Of a stretch of 64,000 nucleotides of DNA, positions 45,166 through 58,000 are shown piece after piece. The notes beneath the pieces were generated by a model, which saw nothing but the letters and a program-made list of their open reading frames with translations, ran no database searches and was not told the DNA's origin. The DNA lies in assembly GCA_021234155.1 (NCBI GenBank), contig JAJEKV010000752.1, positions 1-64,000 of the forward strand, written 5' to 3'. Made by a program: the position numbers and the translations under genes. Origin of the DNA: Isoetes taiwanensis. Taxonomy: Eukaryota > Streptophyta > Lycopodiopsida > Isoetales > Isoetaceae. The number at the start of each line of letters is the position of its first letter. Within the stretch, counting starts at the first letter, position 1.

Positions 45166-45660
45166 TAACCCAATTCGAGATATTTATGGTGCTTGAAACT
45201 ACGTTTCACGCTTCCGCCATACCGCTTTTGTGTCAGCGATAGATCACTATTCTGATCGTCTAGCGCCTCTGCAAAGGCCAATGTTATTTGAATATTCTAA
45301 ACAGCTTTGGAAATACCATCTTTTTCTGTATTTCTCCTTTAAAATTAGTAAAATTCTTTGTTGCACATTTTTGCTTCAGATAATGCTGCTCGAATCATGC
45401 AGGACTTCTACCTCATGCCTTTGTTCAACCAATGGATCTTTAGAGTTTCTAAGATATGGGAACTGGCATCCTTGAGCAACTCTGGAACTAGATTCTTCCA
45501 CTACTCTCTTGCCATTATCTCCTTTGATTGGGGATGTGACGTCCATAATGCCATGGAATTTCTGAAAGTGTCCCTCCATGCATGCTTCTGAGAATTGATT
45601 TCCCTCTTGGCCTGGAATTAGATTCCCGCCTTCCTTGTGCCTCAATTACTACTGCCAATA
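45166..45660 (-). CDS. Exon-like segment beside gypsy LTR, unrecognised
   Basis: 45,645-45,376 on the - strand is open for 89 codons with balanced composition (EACMEGHFQKFHGIMDVTSP; CQFPYLRNSKDPLVEQRHEV). On the + strand, 45,358-45,591 is also open (MQDFYLMPLFNQWIFRVSKI), with a splice-acceptor-like TTTTGCTTCAG before it at about 45,378. I cannot decide the strand or the family. Confidence 0.2.
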
Positions 45661-45701
45661 CCGTCTTACAAATGTGATATGATTGATATGGTCTGGTCTG
45701 A

Positions 45702-45895
45702 TTATGTTCATTTATGACTGGGGTGCCTACGGTTTTGAAATATGAAATACAGGTTTTCAAAAGCTTAGGAAAACCTGTATTCCATATTTCAAAACCATAG
45801 GCGCCCCCAGCCATAAACGAACATAATCGAAACAAGAGGCGCTTAGAAGCCCCAACATACGATCTGGGCCATAGGATGGATAAATCCGACGATTG
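45702..45895. mobile_element. Foldback MITE with ~60-bp arms
   Basis: GATTATGTTCATTTATG...GGTTTTGAAATATGAAATACAG lies in mirror image to CTGTATTCCATATTTCAAAACC...CATAAACGAACATAATC, separated by a ~12-bp loop (AAAAGCTTAGG). The right arm continues to about 45,895 with a sequence whose inverse complement matches the 3,690 and 17,128 modules. That links an isolated foldback element to the clusters inside the 13.5-kb unit. Confidence 0.8.
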
Positions 45896-46163
45896 AGGTA
45901 ATTATAAATTTTAAACTATGATTATGTGGAAAATCTCAGAAGAGGCTCTAATATGCTTTGTGATCCATTCGTCACTGTATAACTCGTTTGTGGATAAAAA
46001 AGGATACATTTGTTATCGTATAGCTCATATGTTGATCAAAAAGATCCTTTCTGCTCCTCGAACAAGTCCTTTTGTTTCTGAAACACAGGAGGCACAAAGA
46101 TAATCACTCTTATGATCTGCTCACTCATCATAAGAGATGTTACACTTGTTAAAATGTATAGTG

Positions 46164-46192
46164 TTCTATTCTATTCTATTCTATTCTTTTAA
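46164..46192. repeat. (TCTAT)n microsatellite
   Basis: Five consecutive TCTAT/ATTCT pentamers. Confidence 0.9.
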
Positions 46193-46272
46193 ATCATAGT
46201 TGCACGCGACGACGCGACGCGATAAGACGCTGCTGCTGCATATGTGCGGTTATCCTTGTCATGCAAGTGTAC

Positions 46273-46313
<41 letters not shown>
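46273..46313. repeat. (CA)n microsatellite
   Basis: About 20 uninterrupted CA dinucleotides. Confidence 0.97.
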
Positions 46314-46316
<3 letters not shown>

Positions 46317-49300
46317 CTATAATATAGGATATCATTGTTGCATTCCTACCAATACAATGCTTTATGGGTTACGGATCAAGGACGTGGACTTAAAAAAGTA
46401 GTTTCAAAATACCAAAACATATAAAAATATTGTGAATGACAGAATACTTCACGGTGGACATTTCAGTACACAATTGTCCACATGGCACATATTCTATACC
46501 ATGGACCAAAAGTTATATACAACCACACTTTGCTTAAGTCTAATGATTTGAGCAAAAGCCTGCTTTAATCATCAATCCAAAAAAATAAGAAACATTTTCA
46601 AATTCGACACTTCAAGAAATGTGATCTGCTCTCCAGGAATCGAAGACATAGAAAAATCCAATGGCTTATGAGTGAGGCGAGACGACGGAGAGGTTTGCCT
46701 TCTTCATCAAGTCATCCTCAAAGACAACCTCGTAAAAGTGTCAAAAGAAAACAACAACTAGCATTGAAAATATAGATCAGGTCCAAAAAGAACAAATTCT
46801 TCCTCACTTTCTTAAAAAGAACAAATCATCTTGTTAGGCATATGGATCTATATAGATTCTAAAAGATTGCAAAAGACTTGGTCACATGCAAGGTAAGTTC
46901 GGAAAGGTCGGGCTTTGGCTAGATTCATTAAAGACATGGAACAAACAAATACAAAATAGGAATAGGCTAAAAAGGTAAAGCACAAATATTTTTTACCACA
47001 ATCTAGCTGTCAAAAGTGGCCATATTCCATAAGCAACTCCAAAATGAAGAAACCAAGCAACTTATAATTGGAATAACAAACATCTATAAATAAGGAAGAT
47101 GTTTTTTAGACCCCTGATTGCTTCTCTGTTCTATAAGCAGTCGGCTACCCTTGTATATCGTCTTCCTCAATCCTTTTCTTCACTCAACAAGATCAAAATG
47201 ATCTGCCTGGCCCTAATTGCACTATATATTGGGCCTAGACATGAAGCCTTGGGCCTATCCCAAGTCGATGATCATATAGTATTCTGCTTGAAATCTTATA
47301 GTATTTTGCGAATCTTGTTATACAATATACCAAATTTTGTACTTGCATACCCCACAAATGAGGAACTTTACGTACGGTGTAGATTAAAGAATAAGGGGTG
47401 AATATGCCTATCCAACAGCTCTCGTTGCCCGGAGTCACCCCCGTGTGAATATGCACCCAAACCAAAGGGGGTGTAAGGGGGATTTTAATTTAAATGTGTT
47501 GAACCCAATGGTTGTGTTAATTAATGTCAATGGTAGTTATGTATTGGTTGTTAATGTCAATGGTTGTTATGTGTTGGTTGTTATGTGTTGGGGGATTTAA
47601 TTTTTATATGTTGGATGTTAATGGTTTATGTTGCAAAAAAAATTTTTGGCCCCGAAGGGCCTTAGGAACGCCAACCCTGGTGTGACAAAAATTTTAGAAT
47701 TCAAACCAGAAAAAAACTAGAATTCATTTGAGGCTTTCATCACCTGTAGCTTTTGAATTTCATCACAATAAAACAAATAGAACATAAGTAAAAGTTACCA
47801 TAAAGATAGAGCAGATTGATCCCATTATTCTGAAAGTCATAAAGTTTGCAACACCCATACACAAACATTTTTCAACTGGAATTTAACAGCAGCCTTTGGC
47901 CTCCATGGATTCTTGTGGTGAGAAACCAAAGTGGGAAACTTTTCTGCTTGTTAGCACAAGGATCTAGAAGCCTTGGAATTTGCTTAATAACTGCCTCAAA
48001 ATCTAAAAATGCATGGTAATTTTTTGCAAGCTTCATTCAGAATGGGCCATAAAACAATATCCAATAGCTAAATCCACAGATTAATCACCGGTAGGATGTG
48101 AAAGCCTACCAAACCCGGCCGAAAAATTGCTGTTTTAACATAGATAACTTAACCAAACATATCCATATCATACACTATCGAAAAGATCTCGGAGAGAGCT
48201 TTCCAACGCAATAAAAATCATCCAAAACAGAGCTCTGGATCAAAAGTTATGATAAGAAATGTGTTCTGCGTCAAGGGAATCACTACATGCGCCCTTCAAG
48301 CCCTTCATGTGCCCATTATGCACCACACACACAACTAGAGGGCTTTTGTTGTGAGCCATTGGTTGTTGACCATTATGCACCACACGCATAAAAAAAGGGT
48401 TTTTGTTGTGAGCCATTGATTGTTGACCATTGAAAAAAAAAAGAGGCTAAAATCAATGGCTCAGAAATGGTGCACTCTAGATGTACGCATTAGTACATCC
48501 ATTTGAATACATCACGAAATCATAGGAAAACCTTAGTGAAAAGCGTACAAAAACATAAAAAAAAACCCCTGTTATTATGCTACATATTGGCATTGATCAA
48601 CAAACCATGCATTTCGAGGAAAAGACTGTGTATTAGAGCATTAGAATCACTAGAGGTATTTTCAGTTTTGCATCTGCCAAAACACTTCTTAACTACACTC
48701 AAAAGTGCGGCTATCAGTTTATCATTCTGTTGTTGTAAGGTGGAGAGTTTGTATATGCCAAAAAGGTCCCTGGCCAAAAAATTGAACAGAGTCCTCGGCT
48801 CTATTGTAGTATGACCTAGATGCATGCAGGCTCTATTGTAGTATGACCTAGATGCATGCGTCCTGCATGTAACAGCATTCGGACACTGGGTTTGCACTTG
48901 CTGCTAATTGAGGGTAACAAAAAGAGGTTGATGATCTAAATCCATAGATATAAAGAGATTGCTGCATAGAGGAATTGATATGGATGTAAAAAAAAGATAA
49001 TTTCTAAAACCATAGACCATATCCCTAAAACAATTGAATGGGTTGTCATAAAAAAAACATAGATTTAAGATAAAAAGTAATCACGCTTTAAAAGCAGTTT
49101 GAAAGGTGCATGTCGGTTCATTGGTGCAACACGGTAAGGATTTTCTCAGAATCTTCCGGCAGACACCAAGATATTGATATTTGTCTATTATTTCTTCCTT
49201 TCTTCCTTTGTGCGATTAACATCTCCATTTTACTTACGATGCAGGGAGCTTTAGGTTGGGATCCCTATGCATGTTAAGGAAATCTGATTACTGCTCCTCG

Positions 49301-50215
49301 ATCTAGCCATGTATTCAAACTCACTCAACCTATGCTGGCAAAGGCATAAAAAATAGATGTGAAGGCAAATAGGATTATTTTGGACTTAGATATTTTTGAT
49401 GCCTTGATCACCGCTGCCATATCCTTGAACTAAAATATCCTATGTTTTGTGCTATTCCGGCAGGCAGCTCCAAGGCATCCAAACACTGCCAGTTCGAGTA
49501 TGAAAAGATCTGACTATGGCACAGCATCGCATGTTGCTTGTTCATTTATTGTAATCATTGTTACCTAATCGTAAATACTAAATATGGGGTGCCCTTTCCA
49601 GTCCGAATTATTATATTTACTCTATTCAAGTCAGAAGCAATGATCTCGAAAAAAAAATGGCCGCCTCTGTTCGTTGCTATGGTATGATGCATTTGAAACA
49701 GAATGGCGTTTCTGTTTGTTGCTATGGTTAACCCTTTTTGCTGAGATGCAAGGAGAGATTACGGTTACCTGTAGAAGTGGCAGGAACACCGGACTGTCTT
49801 TGGCAAAACAAACACATGTCTTCTTATTGCAGATTCACTCCGAGTATATGGATTTACTGTGTATATTTCGAAGCCCACAAAAAGTCAATTTGTGTGAAGG
49901 TTTCTTTCAACTCATTGCAATGTTCTGCCATGGCAATGATATCTCTAAGTATGTATTATGGCGTCACGTTCAAGTTTTATTCCCCACCATTGATATGGCG
50001 AATATTCCCAGTATTGTGCCAGATCAATGGCCATTAGAATTTTGAGCGAAAAAATACATGCCACTGTCAATAGTGTGAAACCAACGCATGGTTGAAGCAA
50101 TTAAAAAGAAAGATAAAAAAACCACTTGAAAACCATTGGTGCTCGCGAATTTGCCAGACCCAGCAAAAACCTTCATTAAACCCCAGCCTTCACGAACCTG
50201 TTTGTAGATTTGGCC
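46314..50215. other. Mostly non-genic stretch
   Basis: No recognisable gene. The 47,099-47,401 frame (100 codons) and the 49,674-50,045 frame (123 codons) have no known motif. The stretch 46,745-46,672 on the - strand has a short exon-like end (FYEVVFEDDLMKKANLS, then stop). A direct repeat of 32 bp lies at 48,797-48,859 (GGCTCTATTGTAGTATGACC twice). A ~63-bp repeat around TGAGCCATTGGTTGTTGACC is at 48,350-48,430. A GT-rich AATGTCAATGGTTGTTATGT repeat is at 47,500-47,600. Confidence 0.6.
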
Positions 50216-50749
50216 ATGGAGGATTATTTTTCTAATCTGCTGCCTGCCCTTGTTCGGGCTTCCAAGACTGCAGAGCTTCTCAGAATCGTCGATTACAAAG
50301 GCCATAAAGTATGCAAGAGATTCTACAAGCACTTTGCACTCTGCTTGTAGGGCTTTCTGGCTGGAGCAAAGCTCTCAAGGAGGAACTAAAAAACCCGGTC
50401 AAAGATTTTGTAAAGGATCAAGGTTAAGGAAAAGCCCGAGGCCATAGTTTCGAAAGGCCACATACCCAAAAACCATTCTGTCTCGTTTTCTCAAACGCAG
50501 CCTAAGGAGCAGAGCCTTTGGTGAATCTGAGACAAAGAATAAGAAGAAATTGTTTGATTTTAAAGTGACAAGACTTCAGGGCGTAATTCCGGGAGGGAAG
50601 AAGATGGACATTCCCTTTCTGCTCCATGAGACTGCTGGCTATTTGGCTTTCTTGCAGCTGCAAGTTGAAGCACTCGGCCCTCCATTAAACCTCAACAAAA
50701 ACTATGGCATGTCATACCATAGCTTCATCAAACCGCCGAATCCGCCATA
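50216..50749 (+). pseudogene. IBH1-like atypical bHLH transcription-factor relic
   Basis: The C-terminal frame (50,550-50,749) encodes a helix-loop-helix of the non-DNA-binding plant IBH1/UPBEAT type: VTRLQGVIPGGKKMDIPFLL, then ETAGYLAFLQLQVEAL. The PGG loop followed by MD...LL.ETA.YL.. LQ.QVE is diagnostic for this group. Upstream, ATG at 50,216 opens LLPALVRASKTAELLRIVDY, and another frame gives SGWSKALKEELKNPVKDF, consistent with the family's basic N-terminal region. The three parts are in three different frames, with stops at 50,348 and in the 50,425-50,455 region. It is intronless, as such genes usually are. Active members repress growth-promoting bHLH factors by dimerisation. This copy is broken unless the shifts are sequence errors. 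Confidence 0.65.
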
Positions 50750-51719
50750 GCTGCGTTCCCTTTGCTAATTCTTCAACCTGGGGAAAGGCTGAAATTCTCG
50801 ATTTTTTAACCTCGTTCTGATTAGCTCTGTAAATAATAAGACATGAACCAAAGTAAAGAAACCAGCAACGAGAAAGCTTGTCTATATGGACTACAACGGG
50901 ATTTGAATCCATAAATGCCCATAATCCCTCGCCATTTGCCATAGCGGATTGCCGCCCGCACCGCGACGCTCCATGAAAATAGAAAGGGCGTGTCCTTTTA
51001 TCCATTAACCGCATACAAATACTTTTTTCTCTTCCAATCATAGCAAAAAAGTAAAAACACACCAAAATAGCAACGTGACCACTAATAATTAAATTAAGTC
51101 GCTCAAATATGGCAAAACATACCCTTTTCCATACAATACGCCATCAAAATCATAGTCCAACCATTGCGAGAAGGCCCTCCGACAATACGAAACTAAAAAC
51201 GTAGAAGTTTATTATGTTGTTTTATTAATTATCTATGAAGGTTTCTTATATTGTTTTGTTAATTCTTTTGTATTATGTTTATTCTTCACAGATCGAGCCG
51301 AATGGGTAGACGTGTCCAAGTTCTTCCTCCCGAGAGATAGATTGTCTGGTTTTGAAATTTCAGTTTGTTGCATGTCGACCGATCGTTCTTTATTTGAGGT
51401 ATGAATTCCCTCTATGTCTTCTTGAGTTTTCAGGTCCTTAACTATGATTTGGGATGCCGAATTCACTTTGCCACATTTCCACAATGTGAGTGTATTTTTA
51501 AGGTTATAAAAGAATCAGTGACAACATTGTTGTTGAACTTGCCTCCATTGATTCAATTGAATGTTCAAGAACCCAAATGGTAAATGGAAAATTCGTAGTT
51601 CAAGTGGCCATTGAAGAGTATTTGAAGATTTGCCATGCTTCTTTAAAGTCCTTACACTTAGCCTTTACATTAAAAAGGGTGTCCTCTATAGCATGAAACA
51701 GATGATCACGTCTTGAAAA

Positions 51720-51734
51720 TTAGATAGAGATGTG
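51720..51734 (+). repeat. Target-site duplication (left) of retroinsert
   Basis: TTAGATAGAGATGTG, identical to 52,621-52,635. Up to four extra A residues may belong to it. Confidence 0.85.
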
Positions 51735-52620
51735 CCTGAGGGGCAGTGACCGGGCTATCTGGGAGCACGTGGCGGGGAGTATTCTGCTACACATATCTAT
51801 AGTCCCTCGTGATGATGTGGTGGTGTAGGTTTGGAAGGTTCATCCGGATGTTGTGTCTTCTTGCTTTGCGGTCTTTACCGTGTCTTGGCTATTCATGACA
51901 CACCGCCCCTTCATGCAAGTGGTCTTTAAAACTTAGGGTTCTCGATGGCTTCGGTTTGGGCGTGGACATGGAGCTCACTTCCCCCAGAAGGTTAGGGGTG
52001 CTTATGTGGCAGGTGGTGCCTTCTTTGTATCAGGGTGAATGCCCTTGTGAGTCGGTTTAGGGTGGGTGTGAGCCCTCTCGCCCTTTTGTTGTGGCCTTCA
52101 TCGTGAGACCGTGGAGCATTATGCGGTTTTATGCCCTCACTTTGCGGTGCCCGGGATTGGGTTAGGGCTCTACATTTGGTGAGATAGAGCAGCTTGCGCC
52201 ATGTGTATCCTCGGTGCTTGGCGCTCTTGCGGCGGCAAAGCCATTGCATCAGGCGTGGCTTGGTTGGTGTGGCTGATTTGACGGGCGGCGGCGGTTGTGG
52301 ATCTTCGGGGGATTCAGCACTACCTGCAGCTCTCTCGATCCCTCGACTTCGGTACAAGCTATTTCAAAGCTTTCTGGTGTTCCCGGGGAGTAGTGGAGCG
52401 GAAGTTTGCCATTTGGCCGGGACTTCTTGGGTGTTGTAGATGGTGATGGTTGGGTTTGTACAGTGCCAAAGAGTTCGGTGTGTTTTCTCGTGAGTTTGTT
52501 GTGGAGTGTCGAGGTATCATTTGCCTCTTTGGGGGGTTCTCCTTCCTCCTCACTTGCTTTGTAACATTACCATTCTTTTAATATATTGATGACACAGTTC
52601 TTCAAAAAAAATAAAAAAAA
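51735..52620 (+). mobile_element. Poly(A)-tailed non-LTR retroinsert (LINE-3'-end-like)
   Basis: About 886 bp with perfect 15-bp flanking duplications and an A-rich tail (AAAAAAAATAAAAAAAA at its 3' end). These are hallmarks of target-primed reverse transcription by LINE machinery. It is GC-richer than its surroundings. The 3' sequence TTTGTAACATTACC..TTTTAATATATTGATG before the tail resembles plant L1 3' UTRs. No RT or endonuclease motif is present, so it is either a 5'-truncated LINE 3' end or a processed transcript. It is too long and lacks clear A/B boxes for a typical SINE. Confidence 0.75.
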
Positions 52621-52635
52621 TTAGATAGAGATGTG
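52621..52635 (+). repeat. Target-site duplication (right) of retroinsert
   Basis: TTAGATAGAGATGTG, directly after the A-rich tail. Pairs with 51,720-51,734. Confidence 0.85.
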
Positions 52636-53608
52636 AAAGAAATGATTCAATAAATTACAAACATAATTCTCAAGCATCTATTCTTAGTTATGTTGATCGA
52701 CCCATTTGCTACTGCACCCATTTTGGGTTCTCTAAGGAAACACATTTGAAAATGTGGTGCATTTTTATGGCACATATACAGAGTAAGTGCATCACAAATA
52801 ACTTACTGCAAAAGATGTGCAGATCATACTTACAGAAAGGCATACTTGAATTGAAAGGATTTTTCCATTAGAGAAGCCATGTGATCAGAATTACATCCAA
52901 TTTAGTATTACAAGCTGGAAATATGAAGGAAATGGTGTCTAACAATATTTTCTTGGTAAGCATACTTCACAACATGCACCCAGTTTGGGTTGGTGCTTGT
53001 AAATTGTTCTGCACCATACAAATCCCTATTCTGCAAATGTAATAAACATAAGGATCCAAGTAAGTGGATGCCCTATAAAGGCTTTTAGATAGCCAAATCT
53101 GGAGACTGTTTTAAGATGGCATAGCATGCCTTATTGATATTTAACTTATTGTCATACGGTTATCTTCTTATCTGGTTATATTTGCCATGATGACTCTAAA
53201 ATAACATTGCACTAAAGATCCTACATCTATAGTTTTGTGCTATCAATTAGTAACTGTAATCCCAGCATTTCTAGGAAATCCTAGAACATCCTGTGTCTGT
53301 CTACGCTTAAATCTTTCAATGGATATGTGGACGGTGTGCCAAATGTCTGAGCCAATCCTATGATAGATAGCAAGGTCTTTCAGTCAATCCCATGGCAAAC
53401 AACATGTCCTGTTAACAATGTTTTGACATTTCTGGAATGGGAGTCTTGATCTTGGCTTGTCTCTTCCTCTTAGCTTTTTCTACCATCCTAACTAAATTTC
53501 TAGAATGCAACTGATTTAAACTTAGAGTAATTGCAGGCTGATGCCTTATCAGATCAAGGATCTTTACTTACTTAATTTCACAGTCTTTATAAAGTTAATG
53601 CTTATCAG
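52636..53608. other. Non-genic stretch
   Basis: AT-rich, without an open frame that I can support and without a repeat structure visible by eye. Confidence 0.5.
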
Positions 53609-53728
53609 GTTTGCAGATCAGATTTGTGTGACAGCTCTTTGTGTCCAACAAATAGCTCAGTTCTGTGCATGGATTGCAAAAGCAAGGCATGTTCTCCTAT
53701 TAGCAAAAATAACGACTTTCCTTTGTAG
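53609..53728 (+). pseudogene. Cys-rich exon-like piece, possible decayed B-box zinc finger
   Basis: After a TTATCAG acceptor-like step the frame reads VCRSDLCDSSLCPTNSSVLC, then MDCKSKACSPISKNNDFPL and stop. C-x7-C-x2-C-x4-C matches the second half of plant B-box fingers (C-x7-C-x2-C-x4-H) with the last ligand changed. The first half does not fit the C-x2-C-x8-C spacing. No CCT domain was found downstream. Weak. Confidence 0.2.
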
Positions 53729-54860
53729 GGATAAGAAGAGCAACAATTGGAAACTTTTTGCTATCATCTATGGCAGTGTTGTTTACGTACCCGTATTTTA
53801 CATTTACATACATCCCATACCTTCCTCATAGTCCTATACGTACTATACCTATAAGTTGACAGGTCAAATTGAGCTCTTGTTTTATTAATATCGTACTTAA
53901 CGTATTAATACATACAGTACGTATGATACGTACTTTAAAAAAAAAAGGCCGTCCAAATGGCATTAGACCAATAGAATTGGTAAAATTATACATTAGGAAA
54001 AATACATTATTATATATAATAATAGAATGGGAGTAAAATACACATTAGGAGACTTTAGACATTAGGGAAATTATGGAATTGTAGTTTAAAAAAAAAAAAA
54101 TCCAATCTTCTTGCAAAAAAAAAACCCAAAACCTCTGCGCTTTCCGCCTCTTTCGTCTTACCCTAGTCGCTGAATCGGAATGAAGATGGAGATGCAGACC
54201 CACCTTTTTCCTTGTTTTGTCATGGCAGGAGGTAGACCTTCTCCTTAATACTTCAGTAGCTTGCATTCATGCCAGGAAAGAAATACAGAGGTCAGTGGCG
54301 GTTAATAGCTTCGGATAACAAATGAGCAACAATTACTTAAATTTATTTGTCTATGGATGTAGATTAACTCTTAAATAGACATATTTTGGATTGAAAACTT
54401 TAAAAATACTTAATTTTCTAGGGTAATATATTCTGGTTCATTATTTAAAACTTGAAGTTCTTCATACTAGTTGTTATAGCAACTATTTCAACTGCAATAC
54501 AAGAAATAATAGTTTCAAAAAATTACAGGAAGTACTTAATGTACTATACGTAAAGTACGTATTTTACGTATTTAATAAGTATTTTATAATTTCAAAAAAT
54601 GTATTTAAAGTACTTTTTAAATGAGAGGTATGCATATGGGTATTAATAATGGGCACGTGATAATACCCATACCGCACTAAACGCATTGCGACAACACCGG
54701 ATCTATGGCAGATCAGTATATGCCAAAAACATGCTATTTTTTCTGCAAGTTCATTTTTTCCTAGATGCAAATTTCGCTATTTTTTCTGCTTTATTTTTTC
54801 CTAGATGCCAATTTTGTCCAGAGACATGCTGCCATGGAGGCTCTTTGCAAGCTAATAAAA
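53729..54860. other. Non-genic, ACGTAC-rich AT-rich stretch
   Basis: ACGTAC/GTACGT-type palindromic steps are frequent at 53,790-53,935 and again at 54,540-54,560. A ~40-bp direct duplication, GCTATTTTTTCTGC..TTTTTTCCTAGATGC, lies at 54,731-54,812. No gene supported. Confidence 0.5.
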
Positions 54861-54879
54861 CTTATTTATTTTATCCCAG

Positions 54880-55090
54880 TGCCTTGAGGATGATGATCTT
54901 TTTGCAAAATGGCATAAGGCGAACGCTTCAAGGTCATCCGGGCTTTTATGCAGGGATTTGTGAAACTAGATGCGTTAGAACAAATTGTCTCTACCCATGG
55001 TGCCATAATAGAAATGGAGTCGGATCGCACCTTACCTTTTAAATGGTCATTCACGGAGATTTCTTTTGCCCGTGTCCGACTTTCTTTGCC
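54880..55090 (+). CDS. Exon-like open frame, unrecognised
   Basis: One + frame reads about 56 codons to a stop near 55,100. It has balanced composition: VIRAFMQGFVKLDALEQIVS, then EMESDRTLPFKWSFTEISF. The segment upstream is open in another frame (EDDDLFAKWHKANASRS). Possibly a real or decayed exon. No domain known to me. Confidence 0.2.
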
Positions 55091-58000
55091 GTGTTTGAAT
55101 TGATTCAAGGTTCATGTTGCATATTATTATTGCATTGTTATGCATGCAGTCATTATATTTTACAGATATTGAGGGGATCAATATTTTACAGATATTAAGG
55201 GTTTATGTATGAGTTCTATATTTTCAATCCCAGCCAGCCCATTTGGCCTATCTGGTGCTTGCTTGTAATCATCCATCATCTTTGCTCATAAGTTTTAAGT
55301 TCCTGCATTGGTTGTGGTATTTTGAAGTTTGCAAATTGCTACTGAACCTGGTTTTTTTTTTTCTATTCTCCTGTTCATCTACCCAATCTCATGATTTTGG
55401 TCTTATTTTTTATTTTCTTTGCCCTGTCTGAAATTTCATCAAAGTGCCAATTCCTTTTCTCAAAGCAGATTCATGAGATAATAAGAATCTTATGCAGTGC
55501 AAGCATCTATCCAGTAGGTATTTCATGGAGGTCATGGTTAACCAGTGTCCCATTCTCTACAATGTCAGAATCGACAAATCCATCATAAATTGATCAAGGA
55601 ACAAAGTACTTTATGCCCATAAATTGCATCTACAATATGCAATGTCTAAGATCTTTGCCTTCCTTCCGTCTCATAGGCCAGTTGGCCTCCGTGGACGTTA
55701 AAATATACTTCCTTCCTTCCTTCCTTAATCCTCCGATTTTGAAGCTACAGACATGTATGGATAAATATAAGCATATATCAGGAATGGATCTGCAAAGGAA
55801 AGGAAAAGAAAATAAAAATGGCAAATCTATTGTTAACCTTAATTTTGTCAAATGAGACCTCATATATGCTTCTAGATAACCCACGGTAATATATCTCTTG
55901 TATTTGACAAAGGTGGCATTGGTGTAAATGGCCTGACTACTGAATTAGCCAATGGAGTAGCTCTACCATCTTTTGGCCTGTTCATCTTTGATGGATGCAG
56001 TGGCAGCAACAAGTGGCAAATGCTATGACTTCAACACATCAGCTCCCTCCAACCCTCTGTATTTGGAGCAAGTAAACGCCCAAAGATTGCAAGTGCAGCT
56101 TCTTCAAGAATTGTTCAGTAGAAAATGCATGCAGAAAGTGGTAGATTGTCATGGCTTAGACAGAATATGCTCAAATGATGGAAATATGTGTTGGCCCTTC
56201 TTTATGGCTCCTGTGACGAAAAAAGCTTGTGAACATAAGTGACAACATCTAGAATGTAACAATCATTGCCAGAGTTAGAGCTGAATTAGGCATGGAGTGA
56301 AGGAAGTGTGGAGTCATGCAGGATGAAAGGGAGGATAGTCGAAGAGAGGAAGGAAATTAGCTGTTTTTCGGAGAAGGCCAAATTTTCAAGAGTTTTTCTA
56401 ATTTTTAAAACCATTGGATTGAAAAATAGATGATCTTATAGTCAGCACAAAGACAAGTCATAAAGGTATGATGTGGCAGGCCAGGTGGATAGGCTAGAAT
56501 TTCAGAGATTGTTGTAACGGGGTTAGGCAAGCTTGCTAAATATCAAATTAAAGTTATGTAGAAGTAATGGATTATAAGAGCATATATAAAGAGCAATGCT
56601 GATCATCTAGTTCTCAAAATAATATTACAAAGTACAATAACATTCCATGAGAATCTAAATGTGAAAGTTGTAGAAATTCCACTTGCATTGGACCAAGGAA
56701 AAGGAAGTATCCAAATTGAAGTCATCGTGTTGTGTGTTGATTTCTCGTGGAGATTCTGGAATGAAAGAGACCATAGTAAGGATAATTAAGAATATTGTTT
56801 AAGAACATTCCATTGGAATTTGGTGTTTAAGTACATTGTACGTAGATGTCCATGGTAGAGCAAATTTTTTGCTCACCATGTTGATGCTGATGAAGCAGCC
56901 AATTTATCTCCATCTTCGGTTTAAGTTGGATATGGCAAAGATGTCTATGGTGCAATGTAGTCGCTAAGGCAATTTGTAGTGCCTTGGATGCCCTAAGAAT
57001 CATTATTATAATCAATTAAACTCTCTAGATCTTTCTTAACTATGATTTAAATCGAATATGAAGGTTCCCTCAGATGTCTATAGAATCAGCTGGGATTTCC
57101 TGACAATTAAACGGGATTTCCTGACAATTAAACTTATAGTAATAGAATGACAAATAGAATAGGGATTAAAGTGAAGAGCAACTATGAGAGTCTTATCATT
57201 AACAAATTTTCATATATTGTAATTAAAAAAAAAAACATAATAGTATGTACTATGATTTCTAATTTTGCCAATGATGAGGAGTAATAGACATATGTCAAAA
57301 TGCATGCATTTTTTTTTTTTTGCTTTTTTCTCTACATGAAACACAGAAGCTAATGCTAATCATCCATAGAAGAAAGGTTTTTACTTTGACCAGATCAATG
57401 GAATGCCTCTTACATTCTGTTTATTTAAAATGTAGAAAAAATCCTTCGATAACAAGAACTAGACCGTGTGGTGATGAAGACCTTGTAGTTACTGTTATTC
57501 ACAATATGCTTTTGAAGCTCCTCACCCTCGCCTAGGTCTGCAAGGCTTGTGCAAGCATTGAGAACGCTAAGAAAAGTCAGCATGTTTGGCGCATAACCTT
57601 ATGATCCAAGCATATTTGAAGTTTAATAGATTTGGCATTTCCATATCTCGCGCCTTGCAGAATCCAGCCATTGCTTATTGCCTACTATATGCTTTCATCT
57701 ATGTACCCATTTCTTCGATCTGTAGCTTTAAAACATGAGGCTCAATTACGATATGCAGGTTATGCAGGCTAGAGATCCAAATACTGCATATCCATATTCC
57801 CATCCATTAGAGAACATCATAAAACTTCGAAGGTCCATTTTCTTTATCTATTCAACTTTTAGGCATTCTGATAGGGAAGTCTCTACTTTATTCCTACTTT
57901 TATAAAATGTTCAGATTTAAGATTTAAGTTATTATACATGAGCTCTCATGACCTTGTATGACAATTTTGCAATGGCAAGACGTATGCTATAATGAAGAAT

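Noticed and set aside
53790-54560. ACGTAC-rich flanks as ends of an inserted element
   Set aside because: The similar palindromic steps do not form a consistent inverted repeat, and no target duplication could be found.
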